Assembly: GCF_003751945.1 (NCBI RefSeq)
Contig: NZ_RJKL01000001.1
Coordinates: 5,456,001-5,520,000, forward strand
Reading direction: 5' to 3'
DNA length: 64,000 nucleotides
Origin: Couchioplanes caeruleus
Lineage (GTDB): Bacteria > Actinomycetota > Actinomycetes > Mycobacteriales > Micromonosporaceae
The stretch's first letter is position 1. Each line of letters starts with the position of its first letter. The translations under genes and the position numbers were made by a program. Below are positions 10,047-18,963 of the stretch, one piece after another. Below the pieces are notes generated by a model. That model saw only the letters and a list, made by a program, of their open reading frames with translations, made no database searches and had not been told where the DNA came from.

Positions 10047-10736
10047 CTACTCGTCGTCTTCCTGTGAGTCGTCCTCGACGGATTCGTCGGAACCCTCGGG
10101 GTCCGCGTCCTCCAGCTCGTCGCCGACCACCGGTGCGTCGACCCAGAGGGCGCGGAGCTGGTTCTGCATGAACGCCGTCAGCCGTGCCCGGTACTCCCGG
10201 TCGAAGTGCTCCAGCGACTCGATCTGCCGCTGCAACGCCTCCCGCTTGGCGCCGAGGCTGCCGACCGTGTCCTCGTACCGCTGGTGCGCCTGGAGCTTGA
10301 GCTGATCCGCCTGCTCTTCGGCCTTCTTGGCGACGGCCTGCGCCTGTGCCCGCGCCTCCGAGACGATCTGGTCCGCGCTACGCCGCGCCTCCTCGGCCTG
10401 GGCGCGCGTCTCGCGGGCCGCCTTCTCGGCGGTCGCCCTCGCCTCGGCCAGGACCTTGTCGGCCTCCCGCCGGATGTTCTGCGAGTGGGCCTCCGCATCC
10501 GCCGCGATCTTGTCGGCCGCCGCCTGGGCGTCCGTACGGATCTTCTCCGCCTGGCGGTTGGCGATGGCGATGTGTTCCTCGGCCGTCCGCTGGGCCAGCG
10601 TGAGCACCTGGAGGGCCTGGTTCGGATGCATGGTGCCCGGCACGATCAACGGATGCTCCGAGGTCGCGGTGTCCGGAGAGGATCCGGCGAGGACGGCCTT
10701 GATGCGGTCCTTGATCTGGTGCTCGGTCACGGTCAC
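10047..10736 (-). CDS. Coiled-coil DivIVA/ATP-synthase-B-like cytoplasmic protein
   Basis: A 229-residue protein. After a short N-terminus comes a helix beginning HPNQALQVLTLAQRTAEEHI, then a long Ala/Glu/Gln/Arg heptad region (residues about 65-180, with repeats such as ADKIAADAEAHSQNIRREAD) and a very acidic tail (DADPEGSDESVEDDSQEDDE). Such proteins act as scaffolds in polar growth or as assembly stalks; none has a catalytic site. The GTG at 10736 is chosen for its AGGGGAG six bases upstream; the frame stays open further upstream but that part has no coding character. It lies between two relic genes. Confidence 0.75.
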   Translation of the reverse strand: MTVTEHQIKDRIKAVLAGSSPDTATSEHPLIVPGTMHPNQALQVLTLAQRTAEEHIAIANRQAEKIRTDAQAAADKIAADAEAHSQNIRREADKVLAEARATAEKAARETRAQAEEARRSADQIVSEARAQAQAVAKKAEEQADQLKLQAHQRYEDTVGSLGAKREALQRQIESLEHFDREYRARLTAFMQNQLRALWVDAPVVGDELEDADPEGSDESVEDDSQEDDE

Positions 10737-11041
10737 GGCGATCTCCCCTGGGGTCGTGGGCGGACTTCTCGTCGCAGGACTGATAACGGGTGAGGGCCAC
10801 CCTTCGGCGCGGCAGTGAGACATGACTCGCCGTGTCGGGTTCTCGCTCCGCCGGGCCGCGATGGCCGGTGAGCCGACCGGATGGCGGAGGTTGGCTGTTC
10901 GGGCCACTTCCCGGACGCTCGGGCGCCGGTTTCTCAGGGAGCGTGGCCGGGTCCTCGGGTGGTTGATCCGGCCACGCTGCACGTCCGGACCGGTGCCATG
11001 GGAGAGCCCATGCCGAACCTCCGGCGCCTTGCCCGGTCGCC

Positions 11042-11209
11042 GTGGCCGTGGGCGGCCGGTCCCCGGGCATCCTCGAGCGCATCGACGCGGGTGCGCGGGT
11101 GCGCGGCACGCTGGTGTTCGATATCCCGCGCCGCACGCGGCTGACGTCGATCGTGCTGCGGGACTCGGCCCGTACCCGGGGAGTGCGCATTTCGCTCGTG
11201 CGGGCGTAG
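11042..11209 (+). pseudogene. Remnant of a DUF4352/telokin-like domain
   Basis: The frame reads ILERIDAGARVRGTLVFDIP, then TRLTSIVLRDSARTRGVRIS and a TAG at 11207. This resembles the final strands of DUF4352-type immunoglobulin-like domains of secreted or lipoproteins, where V.G.LVFD.P is followed by a Leu-x-Ser motif. An in-frame stop lies at 10964 and there is no start, signal peptide or first half of the domain. The 305 bases before it (10737-11041) hold no other gene I can support. The relic ends ten bases before the next gene. Confidence 0.45.
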
Positions 11210-11218
11210 GTTTCTCGG

Positions 11219-11887
11219 ATGGCTGAGCAACCCATGATCGTGGTCCGCGGCGAGGCCGTCCGCGAGGTGCCACCGGAGATCGCGCAGTTCTCCGTCACCG
11301 TGTCCGCGCGCGACAAGGATCGGCAGGTCGCCCTCTCCCGGCTGGCCGAGCGGGCCGCCGCCCTGCGTGCCACGCTCGACGGCTACGCCGACGCGATCGA
11401 GCGGCGCGACACCGGCGGGATCCAGGTGCGTCCCGAGCTCAAGCGCGGCGGCGAGCGCGTCTCGGCGTACGTGGGCAGCGTCAGCACCACGGTCACGGTG
11501 ACCGACTTCGGCACGCTCGGCGAGATGCTGCTGCGGCTGGCCGACGCCGAGCAGACGGCCATCTCCGGTCCCTGGTGGCACTTGCGCTCCGGCAGCCGGG
11601 CGGGCGCCGACGTACGGCGGGAGGCGATCGCCGACGCGCTGGGCCGCGCCCGGGAATACGCGCAAGCCGTCGGCGCGGAGGTGGACCGGCTGATCGAGAT
11701 CTCCGACGAGGGCGCCGGCGGTGGCGGTGGCGGCGGCATGATGCGCGCGGCCGCCTTCGGTCTGGAATCCGCCGAGCTGGAGCTCGAAGTCGATCCTCAG
11801 CCGCAGACCGTGCACGCCGCAGTGGTGGTACGGGTGTCTATTACTGAGCCTTCGGCTTTGTCGGAAATGTGTGACAAAAAGATATAA
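11219..11887 (+). CDS. SIMPL-domain (DUF541) protein
   Basis: A 222-residue protein with the SIMPL/DUF541 layout: an opening strand MIVVRGEAVREVPPEIAQFS, a DKDRQVALSRLAERAAALRA helix, and the late segment REAIADALGRAREYAQAVGA. A Gly-rich run (GAGGGGGGGMM) sits in a loop. There is no signal peptide, so it seems cytoplasmic, unlike many periplasmic relatives of Gram-negatives. The family has no settled biochemical role. The last 15 residues diverge from the family and the DNA there (11841-11885) is unusually AT-rich. Confidence 0.78.
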   Translation: MAEQPMIVVRGEAVREVPPEIAQFSVTVSARDKDRQVALSRLAERAAALRATLDGYADAIERRDTGGIQVRPELKRGGERVSAYVGSVSTTVTVTDFGTLGEMLLRLADAEQTAISGPWWHLRSGSRAGADVRREAIADALGRAREYAQAVGAEVDRLIEISDEGAGGGGGGGMMRAAAFGLESAELELEVDPQPQTVHAAVVVRVSITEPSALSEMCDKKI

Positions 11888-11955
11888 GGGAACTCTTCAG
11901 ATCGGGCTCTCCACGCCGATGGGTGTATTTCCCGGTCCTGAAGGGTGTGAGTGCG

Positions 11956-13275
11956 ATGGCTTTGCCGCAGCTCGGCGCCTGGGTGTTGGAAGAGCTGCCG
12001 AAGCTCAACCTGGCAATCCTGCGCGACGTCCTGGCCCCGCGGGCGCTGACCGAGGCGCTGGACGAGATGGTCCTGCCCGAGCTGCCCCTCCCCGAGCGAT
12101 TGTCCGCGGCGGAGGCGCAGCAACTGGTGGTCAACCTCGGCTTCGTGGGTGCCTCCGTGGCGAGGCACTACCAGGAGCGCACGCCCGGCGGTAAGGAAAC
12201 GCCGGAGCGGGCGTTCGAGGGGCTCGAGGCCGGTGCCGAGCGGATTCCCTTTCAGCGGTACTTCGCCGGACTCGCCGACCGGACGGGCACCGGTCACGAC
12301 CATCGCGACAGCTATGCCTCGCTGGTGCGGTGGAACGTGGGCACGGTCGAGGTCCGCCTGGGCGAACGGACCGTGGCGGTGCTGCCGGGGGTGTTCGACG
12401 ACGGTCGTACGCGGACGTACACCGGCACCAGCGGTGAGGAGAACTTCTTCGCGCTGGTCAAGAAGGGCGAGGCGGTCGAGCGCGCGGTGAACGACCTGCT
12501 CGAGCCGCTGACCGGCCCGGAGACCCGGTGGGACTGCCCGGAGACGGCGTCGCGGGTGCGTACCGCGACGGTGCTGGTGGACGCCCTGCGCCAGCTCTTC
12601 CTGGAGTTCGCGGCGCTGCCGCCGGAGCACAGCATGCCTCCCGAGCACTTCATGGACGTGTTCCGCCAGTTCGCCGTGCACTGGACGCCGGGCGACATCC
12701 CGCCGAGCGGTGCCCTGGACATCGAGGGACTCAAGCGCGACTTCCTGCTCGGCATCGCGATCCCCGACTACGACAAGCACGTGCGCCGGTTGTTCCCGGG
12801 ACTGCTGACCGAGGAACGGCAGGCGCTGGAGAACCTGATGGCGCGGCCCACCCTGCCCCGGCGGATGGCCGCCGACCTCGGCATCGACCTCGACCGGCTG
12901 CCGGCCGCCGGCCTCGGCGAGCTCCGGGGACTGATCGGCCACCACCACCCGGTGCTGAACGACTGGTACGACCTGCTGACCGCGCACGCCCGCGCCGCCG
13001 GTTCGCATCTCATGCTGAGCAAGAAGTTCCTGTTCAAGCCGCAGCGCAAGCGCGACGCCGAGGGTCTCGGCGACCGGCCCCTGGTGTCGAACCGGTCCGG
13101 CACGACCGGCATGACCGAGACCTACCTGGAGCGGCTGACCCGGGCCCGCCGTCAGCACGTGCTGGCGGAGCTGCGCCCGGCCCTCGATCCGGAAGTCCGG
13201 GAAGGCGCGCCGATAAGTGCGGTACGGTCGGGTTTGATGGAGATTGCACCGGTCGAGGTGCGGTTGGTGTCCTAG
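11956..13275 (+). CDS. Unrecognised 439-residue cytoplasmic protein
   Basis: I do not recognise this family. It has no signal peptide, membrane segment or Walker motif. Features include an acidic helical N-terminus with LPELPLPERL, a mixed region WNVGTVEVRLGERTVAVLPG, a histidine cluster IGHHHPVLNDWYDLL near residue 340, and a basic segment KKFLFKPQRKRD. Two DxDR-like turns (GIDLDRL) are present. The ATG at 11956 has AAGGG ten bases upstream; a GTG at 11947 and an upstream ATG at 11923 are in the same frame. It is 46 bases before the sensor-kinase gene and may be cotranscribed with it. Confidence 0.7.
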   Translation: MALPQLGAWVLEELPKLNLAILRDVLAPRALTEALDEMVLPELPLPERLSAAEAQQLVVNLGFVGASVARHYQERTPGGKETPERAFEGLEAGAERIPFQRYFAGLADRTGTGHDHRDSYASLVRWNVGTVEVRLGERTVAVLPGVFDDGRTRTYTGTSGEENFFALVKKGEAVERAVNDLLEPLTGPETRWDCPETASRVRTATVLVDALRQLFLEFAALPPEHSMPPEHFMDVFRQFAVHWTPGDIPPSGALDIEGLKRDFLLGIAIPDYDKHVRRLFPGLLTEERQALENLMARPTLPRRMAADLGIDLDRLPAAGLGELRGLIGHHHPVLNDWYDLLTAHARAAGSHLMLSKKFLFKPQRKRDAEGLGDRPLVSNRSGTTGMTETYLERLTRARRQHVLAELRPALDPEVREGAPISAVRSGLMEIAPVEVRLVS

Positions 13276-13318
13276 GGACAGCCGCGCCCGCCGCGGGCTA
13301 GGCGGTAGCCGGGAGCGG

Positions 13319-14503
13319 ATGGTGGGCACGAAGGTGAACGGCAACCCGGCGGCCGAAGTGCGGCCACCGGCGCAGGTCGGCCACGAGCAGTTGATGGCGC
13401 TGCTCGACCACACGTCGGCCGTTATCTACATGCGTGACGCCGACGGCCGTTACATGCTGGTCAACCGCGAGTACGAGCGGCTGTTCCAGTTGCGCCGGGA
13501 GAACATCGTGGGCCTGACCGACCACGACCTGTTTCCCAAGGACACGGCCGACGCCTTCCGCGCCAACGACTTGCAGGCCTTCGCCCGGGGCGTACCCGTG
13601 CAGATGGAGGAGGAAGTCCCCGGCGACGGCGAGGTACGCACCTACATCACCGTCAAGTTCCCGCTCATCGACGCGACCGGGCACCCGTACGCCGTGTGCG
13701 GCATCTCCACCGACATCACCGACCGCAAGCGTGCCGAGGAACAGGTACGCCAGCTCAACGCGAACCTGGAACTGCGCGTCCGCGAGCGCACCGCCGAACT
13801 CGAAGCGTCCACCCGTGAGCTCGACGCGTTCGCCTACTCGGTCTCCCACGACCTGCGCGCGCCGCTGCGCAGCCTGGAGGGCTTCAGCCAGGTCCTGCAG
13901 GAGGACTACGCCGACGTCCTGGACGAGCAGGGACAGCAGTACCTGCGCCGGATCCAGGCCAACGTCGGCCGCATGGCGCAGATGATCGACGACCTGCTGG
14001 GCCTGTCCCGCGCGACCCGCACCGAGCTGCACCGTGAGCACACCGACCTCTCGGCGCTGGCCCGCGAGGTGATCGCCGAGCTACGCAACGCCGACCCCGG
14101 CCGTGAGGTGGAGGTCGGCGTGGCCGAGGGGCTGGTGGCACAGGCGGACCCGCACCTCATCCGCCTGGTGCTGCAGAACCTGCTGGGCAACGCCTGGAAG
14201 TTCACCGCGAACCGGGCCGACGCCACCATCACGATGGACTCCGCGCCCTGCCACGGCATCGAGGTGTTCGCCGTGACCGACAACGGGGCGGGCTTCGACA
14301 TGCGCTATTCGCACAAGCTCTTCGACCCGTTCCAGCGGCTGCACTCGGCCGCCGAGTACGAGGGCACCGGCATCGGTCTGGCGATCGTGCAGCGGATCAT
14401 CACCCGGCACGGCGGGCAGATCGTCGCCGACAGCTCGCCCGGCAACGGCGCGACGTTCCGGTTCAGTCTCACCCCCGCACCCGGCGACTGGGAGATCCGA
14501 TGA
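13319..14503 (+). CDS. Cytoplasmic PAS-domain sensor histidine kinase
   Basis: A 394-residue kinase with no membrane segment. Order: PAS domain (residues about 20-135, MALLDHTSAVIYMRDADGRY), a short coiled coil, HisKA with phospho-acceptor His177 in SVSHDLRAPLRSLEGF, and HATPase with N-box NLLGNAWKFTANR, G1 DNGAGFDM and G2 GTGIGLAIVQRI. It would sense a cytoplasmic cue and phosphorylate a partner, most likely the response regulator that overlaps its 3' end. The ATG at 13319 is close to a GGGAG; GTG 13322 is an equally good start. Confidence 0.88.
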   Translation: MVGTKVNGNPAAEVRPPAQVGHEQLMALLDHTSAVIYMRDADGRYMLVNREYERLFQLRRENIVGLTDHDLFPKDTADAFRANDLQAFARGVPVQMEEEVPGDGEVRTYITVKFPLIDATGHPYAVCGISTDITDRKRAEEQVRQLNANLELRVRERTAELEASTRELDAFAYSVSHDLRAPLRSLEGFSQVLQEDYADVLDEQGQQYLRRIQANVGRMAQMIDDLLGLSRATRTELHREHTDLSALAREVIAELRNADPGREVEVGVAEGLVAQADPHLIRLVLQNLLGNAWKFTANRADATITMDSAPCHGIEVFAVTDNGAGFDMRYSHKLFDPFQRLHSAAEYEGTGIGLAIVQRIITRHGGQIVADSSPGNGATFRFSLTPAPGDWEIR

Positions 14504-14937
14504 CCGACGGACCCATCCTGCTGGTCGAGGACAACCCCGACGACGTGATGTTCACGGTGCGCGCGTTCGCCAAGAACCACATCAAGAACGAGGTCATCGT
14601 CGCGAGCGACGGCGAGGAGGCGCTGCGGCTGCTGCTGCCCGAGGACGGCAGCCCGCCGCTGAAACCGGCGCTGATCCTGCTCGACGTCAACCTGCCGAAG
14701 GTCAACGGGCTGGAGGTGCTGCGCCACATCCGCGACGACGAACGCACCATGGGCCTGCCCGTCGTGGTGCTGACCACCTCCAACGAGGAACGCGACATCG
14801 TGCAGAGCTACCGACTCGGCGCGAACAGTTATGTCCGCAAGCCGGTGGTCTTCGACGAGTTCCTGGCCGCGGCCAAGGTGCTGGGCGTGTACTGGCTGCT
14901 CGTCAACGAACCGCTCCCGCCCGGGCTGGGCCGGTGA
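14500..14937 (+). CDS. Single-domain response regulator (Rcp1-like)
   Basis: A 145-residue receiver domain without an output domain: acidic pair in LLVEDNPDDVMFTVRA, phospho-acceptor Asp62 in LILLDVNLPKVNG, Thr in VVLTTSN, and Lys in NSYVRKPV. The DNPDD start and the long beta4-alpha4 region resemble Rcp1-type regulators that pair with soluble phytochrome-like kinases. It overlaps the kinase stop by ATGA, so it is the likely phosphorylation target. Having no DNA-binding domain, it must act by protein contact or phosphorelay. Confidence 0.9.
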   Translation: MTDGPILLVEDNPDDVMFTVRAFAKNHIKNEVIVASDGEEALRLLLPEDGSPPLKPALILLDVNLPKVNGLEVLRHIRDDERTMGLPVVVLTTSNEERDIVQSYRLGANSYVRKPVVFDEFLAAAKVLGVYWLLVNEPLPPGLGR

Positions 14938-14944
14938 GGACGGC

Positions 14945-16873
14945 GTGGACCCGTGTCACCTGCTCGTCATCGACGACAACGACGACGACGCCTTCCTGAT
15001 CGCGCGGCACCTCGTCCGCGCCGGGCTGACGGTCGAGCACACCCGCGTGGACACGGCCGCGGACGTGTCGGCGGCCCTGCGCGAGCGATCGCCCGACGTG
15101 GTCATCTGCGACTACAACATGCCGGCGCTGCGGGCCGAGGAAGCCCTCGAGCAGATCCGCCGGCAGGACCCGGACATCCCGTTCATCCTCGTCTCCGGCG
15201 AGGTCGGCGAGGAGACCGCGGCGGCGGTGATGCGCGCCGGCGCGCAGGACTTCGTGCTCAAGAGCAAGCTGGCCCGCCTGGCGCCCGCCGTGCAGCGCGA
15301 GCTCCGCGAGGCCGCGGAGCGCCGGCAGCGCCGCCGGGCCGAGTCGGCCCTGCGCGACAGCGAGGAACGCTTCCGGCTGCTCGCCGAGCACGCCCAGGAC
15401 ATCATCTTCCGGTACCGCCTGCTCCCGGAGCCCGCCGTCGAATACCTGAGCCCGGCCATCGCCTCGATCATCGGGCGGGCGCCCGACGACTTCTACGGCG
15501 ACCCGGACCTCATCTTCCGCCTGGTCGAGCCGGAGGACCGGTCGGCCCTGGAGCGGTCCTGGCGGTCGCCGCGGCCGGGCACGGTCACCGTCCGGTGGCG
15601 CGGGCCCAGCGGCGAGACCGTCTGGACCGAACAGCGGGCGGTCGCGATCGCCGACGACGCCGGCCGGGTCGTCGCGGTCGAGGGCATTCTGCGCGACACC
15701 ACGGAACAGGTGCTCGCCGAGCAGCAACGCGCCGAGTTGGAACGGCAGTTGCGCCAGGCCGAGCGCCTCGACTCCCTCGGCCAGCTCGCCGGCGGGGTCG
15801 CACACGACTTCAACAACCTGCTGGCGGTGATCTCGGGCTACGCGGCCATGATCGCCGAGGATCTTGCGCCGGACGATCCCGTCCAGTCCGACGTCAACGG
15901 CATCCAGCAGGCCGCCGCGCGGGGTACGGCCCTGATCCGCCAGTTGCTCATCTTCAGCCGCCTGGAGCCGTCCCAGCCGGAGGTCCTCGACCTCAACGCC
16001 GTCGTGCAGGAGATGCAGAAGCTGTTCGGCCGTACGCTCGGCGAGGACATCGAGATGACCACGATGCTGCAGCCCGGCCTGCCGCCGGTGACGATGGACC
16101 GCAGCAAGCTCGAACAGGTGCTGATGAACGCCGTCGTCAACGCGCGCGCCGCGATGCCCACGGGCGGCCGGCTGACCATCGCCACCGGCGACGCGGGCGA
16201 CACCCCGGTCGGCGGAGGGTCGGCCGTGACGCTGACCATCACCGACACGGGCTGCGGAATGTCCCCGGAGGTCGCCGCGCGTGCCTTCGAGCCCTTCTTC
16301 ACCACCAAGGGGCGCGGTCAGGGCACCGGTCTCGGCCTGGCCACCGCGTACGGGGCGGTGACCGAGGCGGCCGGCACCATCGAGCTGGAGTCCCGGCCGG
16401 GCCAGGGCACCACTTTGCGGGTCTGCCTGCCCGCGACCACCGCTCCCGCCTCCGGCGCCGCCGACGACGCCCCACCCCCGCCCTCCGGCGACACCGGCCA
16501 GATCGTGCTGGTCGTCGAGGACGAGGACGCCGTCCGCGACATCGTCTGCCGGATCCTGACAAAGGCCGGATACCGGATCCACCGAACCGCGACGCCGCAC
16601 GAGGCGCTCAAGCTGTGCCTCGAGGACCGGGTAAAAATCGACGTCCTGCTCACCGATGTCATCATGCCCGGCATGTCGGGCACCCAGCTCGCGGCGGAAT
16701 TGCGGCGCAACCGGCCGGACCTGCCGGTGCTCTTCATGTCCGGCTACACCAACGGCATTGCGCCCGGCGGGCAGGAGCTTCCGCCGGACGCCCCGCTGCT
16801 GCGCAAGCCGTTCGGTAAGGACATGCTCCTCGCCGAACTGCACCGGCTTCTCCGCCATGGCGCCGGCTCGTAG
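14945..16873 (+). CDS. Hybrid kinase: REC-PAS-HisKA-HATPase-REC
   Basis: A 642-residue soluble hybrid kinase. An N-terminal receiver (LVIDDNDDDAFLIARHL, Asp in VVICDYNMP) is followed by a PAS domain (SEERFRLLAEHAQDIIFRYR), HisKA with His287 in LAGGVAHDFNNLLAVISGYA, HATPase (DTGCGMS, GLGLATAYG), and a C-terminal receiver (VVEDEDAVRDIV, LLTDVIMPGM, LLRKPFGKDM). The FNNLL after the His marks the subclass often joined to receivers. The GTG at 14945 has GAGGA upstream and starts seven bases after the previous stop. Together with the two genes before it this forms a complete soluble phosphorelay. Confidence 0.9.
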   Translation: MDPCHLLVIDDNDDDAFLIARHLVRAGLTVEHTRVDTAADVSAALRERSPDVVICDYNMPALRAEEALEQIRRQDPDIPFILVSGEVGEETAAAVMRAGAQDFVLKSKLARLAPAVQRELREAAERRQRRRAESALRDSEERFRLLAEHAQDIIFRYRLLPEPAVEYLSPAIASIIGRAPDDFYGDPDLIFRLVEPEDRSALERSWRSPRPGTVTVRWRGPSGETVWTEQRAVAIADDAGRVVAVEGILRDTTEQVLAEQQRAELERQLRQAERLDSLGQLAGGVAHDFNNLLAVISGYAAMIAEDLAPDDPVQSDVNGIQQAAARGTALIRQLLIFSRLEPSQPEVLDLNAVVQEMQKLFGRTLGEDIEMTTMLQPGLPPVTMDRSKLEQVLMNAVVNARAAMPTGGRLTIATGDAGDTPVGGGSAVTLTITDTGCGMSPEVAARAFEPFFTTKGRGQGTGLGLATAYGAVTEAAGTIELESRPGQGTTLRVCLPATTAPASGAADDAPPPPSGDTGQIVLVVEDEDAVRDIVCRILTKAGYRIHRTATPHEALKLCLEDRVKIDVLLTDVIMPGMSGTQLAAELRRNRPDLPVLFMSGYTNGIAPGGQELPPDAPLLRKPFGKDMLLAELHRLLRHGAGS

Positions 16874-16934
16874 CGGTCCGGCCGATCCACCCGTTTCGAC
16901 CGCGCGAGCCGCCGCGATCGGCGAGACTCGCACC

Positions 16935-18245
16935 ATGCGTCGATTGTTGCTCCGGATCGCCAACGTGAACCCGGAGAGCGTGACCACGCACTCGGACCGC
17001 GTCCTCTACTGCTCCATCGGCGTCTTCATCGTGCTCTATTTCGGGTACGCGACGGTGGGCGGCGCCGCTTTCGTCGATGCCAGCGCCAACTACACCAACC
17101 CCTGGTATCAGTGGCTGGTCGGCCCGCTGGTGGCGACGGGCGTGGTCGCGTACGACCGGGCGGTGGTCGGCCGGGTGGCGATCAACTTCGAGAACCTGGA
17201 CTCGCCCGACCCTAACGAGCTGCTGCGCAAGCCCACGCTGGGCCTCTACTTCGGCCGGGTCTGCCTCGCCCTGCTCTTCGCGGTGATCATCACCGAGCCG
17301 CTGATGCTGGAGCGCTACAAGGGCGAGATCGACGCCCACCTCAACGACGTGCACAACGCGGAGATCAGCGAGATCGAGAAGGGCGGGGCGATCGCCGCGT
17401 ACGATGCCCGCCTGGCGGAGCTCAAGAAGGTGACCGCCGCCGAGAACAAGGCGGTGCAGGCGCTGAACACGCGGGCGGCCGAGAAGCGCCGCGATGCCCG
17501 CCAGCTCTACGCCCAGGCGGTGGCCGACTCCGAAGGCGAGGGTGCGTCCCGCAAGGCCGGCTGCCCGCCCGGTGGCTTCTGCGACACGCTGGTCAAGCGG
17601 TCGCGGGGCCTCGACGCCGAGGCGGCCCAGCTCGACGCGCAGGCCGCGCGGCTGCAGGAGAGCCAGAAGGCGGCCCGGGAGTCGCGCGCCGCCGAGGAGA
17701 CGGACCTGACCAACAAGATCAAGGCGCAGCGGACGAAGAACGCCGAGGCGATCGCGGCCGACGCCGGCTTCGGCGCCCGCACCAAGGCCATGTGGTTCCT
17801 GGTGAGCACCGACTTCTGGGGCATCGGCCTCTTCTACGTCGGCATCGCGCTCCTGCTGGTCGCGCTGGACTGCGCCGCGGTGGGACTCAAGATCGTCTCC
17901 CACGGCAACGCGTACGAGCGCACCGAGGCGCGGCTGGCCCGCGGCCGCGAGCACGAGGCGGCGATCGGCTACGAGCAGGGCCTGAAGGACGCCCGCCGGT
18001 ATGCCGAGGCGGCCTCCCGGGTGATGGCGGAGAGCATAGGCAAGGCCTCGCACGACGAGGAGCTGGCCGACATGGCGATGGAACGGGCCCGGGCACACCT
18101 GTACGACAGCGTGGCGGGCATGCCGATCCCGCCGGTGTCGTCCGTGCCGCTGATCGACCATCACCCGGCGCCGAGCCCACCGCACGGCCCGCCTCCGACG
18201 CTCCACGATGTGGACAGCATTGATGTGGACAGCATCAGGGCGTAG
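16935..18245 (+). CDS. DUF4407 membrane protein
   Basis: A 436-residue protein with about four membrane segments: two near residues 25-75 (VLYCSIGVFIVLYFGYATVG), one near 105-125 (VCLALLFAVIITEPLML), and one near 300-320 (WGIGLFYVGIALLLVALDCA). Between the third and fourth is a charged, Ala/Glu-rich coiled coil of about 160 residues that should be extracytoplasmic. This is the DUF4407 layout; the molecular role is unknown. The ATG at 16935 has only a weak ribosome-binding site. It follows the hybrid kinase by 61 bases. Confidence 0.82.
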   Translation: MRRLLLRIANVNPESVTTHSDRVLYCSIGVFIVLYFGYATVGGAAFVDASANYTNPWYQWLVGPLVATGVVAYDRAVVGRVAINFENLDSPDPNELLRKPTLGLYFGRVCLALLFAVIITEPLMLERYKGEIDAHLNDVHNAEISEIEKGGAIAAYDARLAELKKVTAAENKAVQALNTRAAEKRRDARQLYAQAVADSEGEGASRKAGCPPGGFCDTLVKRSRGLDAEAAQLDAQAARLQESQKAARESRAAEETDLTNKIKAQRTKNAEAIAADAGFGARTKAMWFLVSTDFWGIGLFYVGIALLLVALDCAAVGLKIVSHGNAYERTEARLARGREHEAAIGYEQGLKDARRYAEAASRVMAESIGKASHDEELADMAMERARAHLYDSVAGMPIPPVSSVPLIDHHPAPSPPHGPPPTLHDVDSIDVDSIRA

Positions 18246-18256
18246 TGCAAATTGCA
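18246..18256. promoter_or_regulatory. Near-palindrome TGCAA-A-TTGCA
   Basis: An 11-base near-palindrome lies directly after the DUF4407 stop. The same 11-mer on the opposite strand forms the core of the longer palindrome at 25185-25197. Two copies in 64 kb of high-GC DNA suggest a binding site, but this one is not clearly in front of a gene. Downstream, 18384-18460 has imperfect GGAGATT-containing repeats and no gene up to 18493. Confidence 0.3.
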
Positions 18257-18493
18257 GGAGGGGGGCTACGATTTCACTCCGGTACACCGCCAGCCCACGC
18301 TCTGTTTTCGGCGGTGGCGCCGGGTTCGAGGAGCGGCGGAGGCGGCGAGCGATCGCCGTCGCCGCCGTGGCCCGTCCAGGCGGCGGCTGGAGATTTGCGG
18401 CGCTGCCGGAGATTGCCACGGCCGCGGGGCTGCAGCGGCTGGAGATTGCAGCGGCCGGAGGGCGGCGGCGGGAAGGCGCGGCGGGCGCCGCGG

Positions 18494-18796
18494 TCACCGC
18501 GGCGGGGTCGGCCCGCCGGTGGCGCTGGTCCGGGGCCGGGGTTCGCAGCCCACGACGCGGATCGCCCGATGCGGGACCGGCCGCATCACCGGCGCCGCAA
18601 GCCGCGCGGCGTAGCGCGCGCGGGTCGACGAGGTTCCCAGCGCGAGCCGGAGCTGTTCGAACTCGTCGCTGGACAGGATGACGCTCGCCATGTCCAGCGC
18701 CTCCCGCCGGGATCTGCACCGCGGAAGAGCCACGACGACTCCGTGCGGCGTCTTCACACGGACCGCGATCGGCAGTTCGGTCATGCAGACGCGCAT
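18494..18796 (-). CDS. Small hypothetical cytoplasmic protein (100 aa)
   Basis: A 100-residue basic protein beginning MRVCMTELPIAVRVKTPHGV, with no signal peptide or membrane segment and an unstructured Arg/Pro-rich tail. The first 60 residues look like a small folded domain (VVVALPRC, then DMASVILSSDEFEQLRLALG); no family is recognised. The ATG at 18796 is fixed by a strong AGGAGG four bases upstream. It lies beside the XRE regulator on the same strand, 167 bases downstream of it. Confidence 0.55.
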   Translation of the reverse strand: MRVCMTELPIAVRVKTPHGVVVALPRCRSRREALDMASVILSSDEFEQLRLALGTSSTRARYAARLAAPVMRPVPHRAIRVVGCEPRPRTSATGGPTPPR

Positions 18797-18963
18797 GGTT
18801 CCTCCTGGGATTCGCTGATTGCGGCGGTCGCGATCGAGGCGCGGTGCGGCCACGGCTACTGAATGTGTATCCGCCCACACTCTATGAAGCATTCGGCATG
18901 ATCGATGCGTGCAGCGCAGATTTCTTGCGATCCGAAAACGGGACGAAACGGCCGCGGCCCGGA

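Noticed and set aside
10737..11273. Upstream extension of the coiled-coil gene to 11273
   Set aside because: The added part is low-complexity and has no coding character, and a good ribosome-binding site supports the GTG at 10736.
18252..18614. 120-codon ORF with an AGGAGG-like start after DUF4407
   Set aside because: The product is Arg/Gly/Ala low-complexity without domain character and overlaps the better supported leftward gene at 18494.
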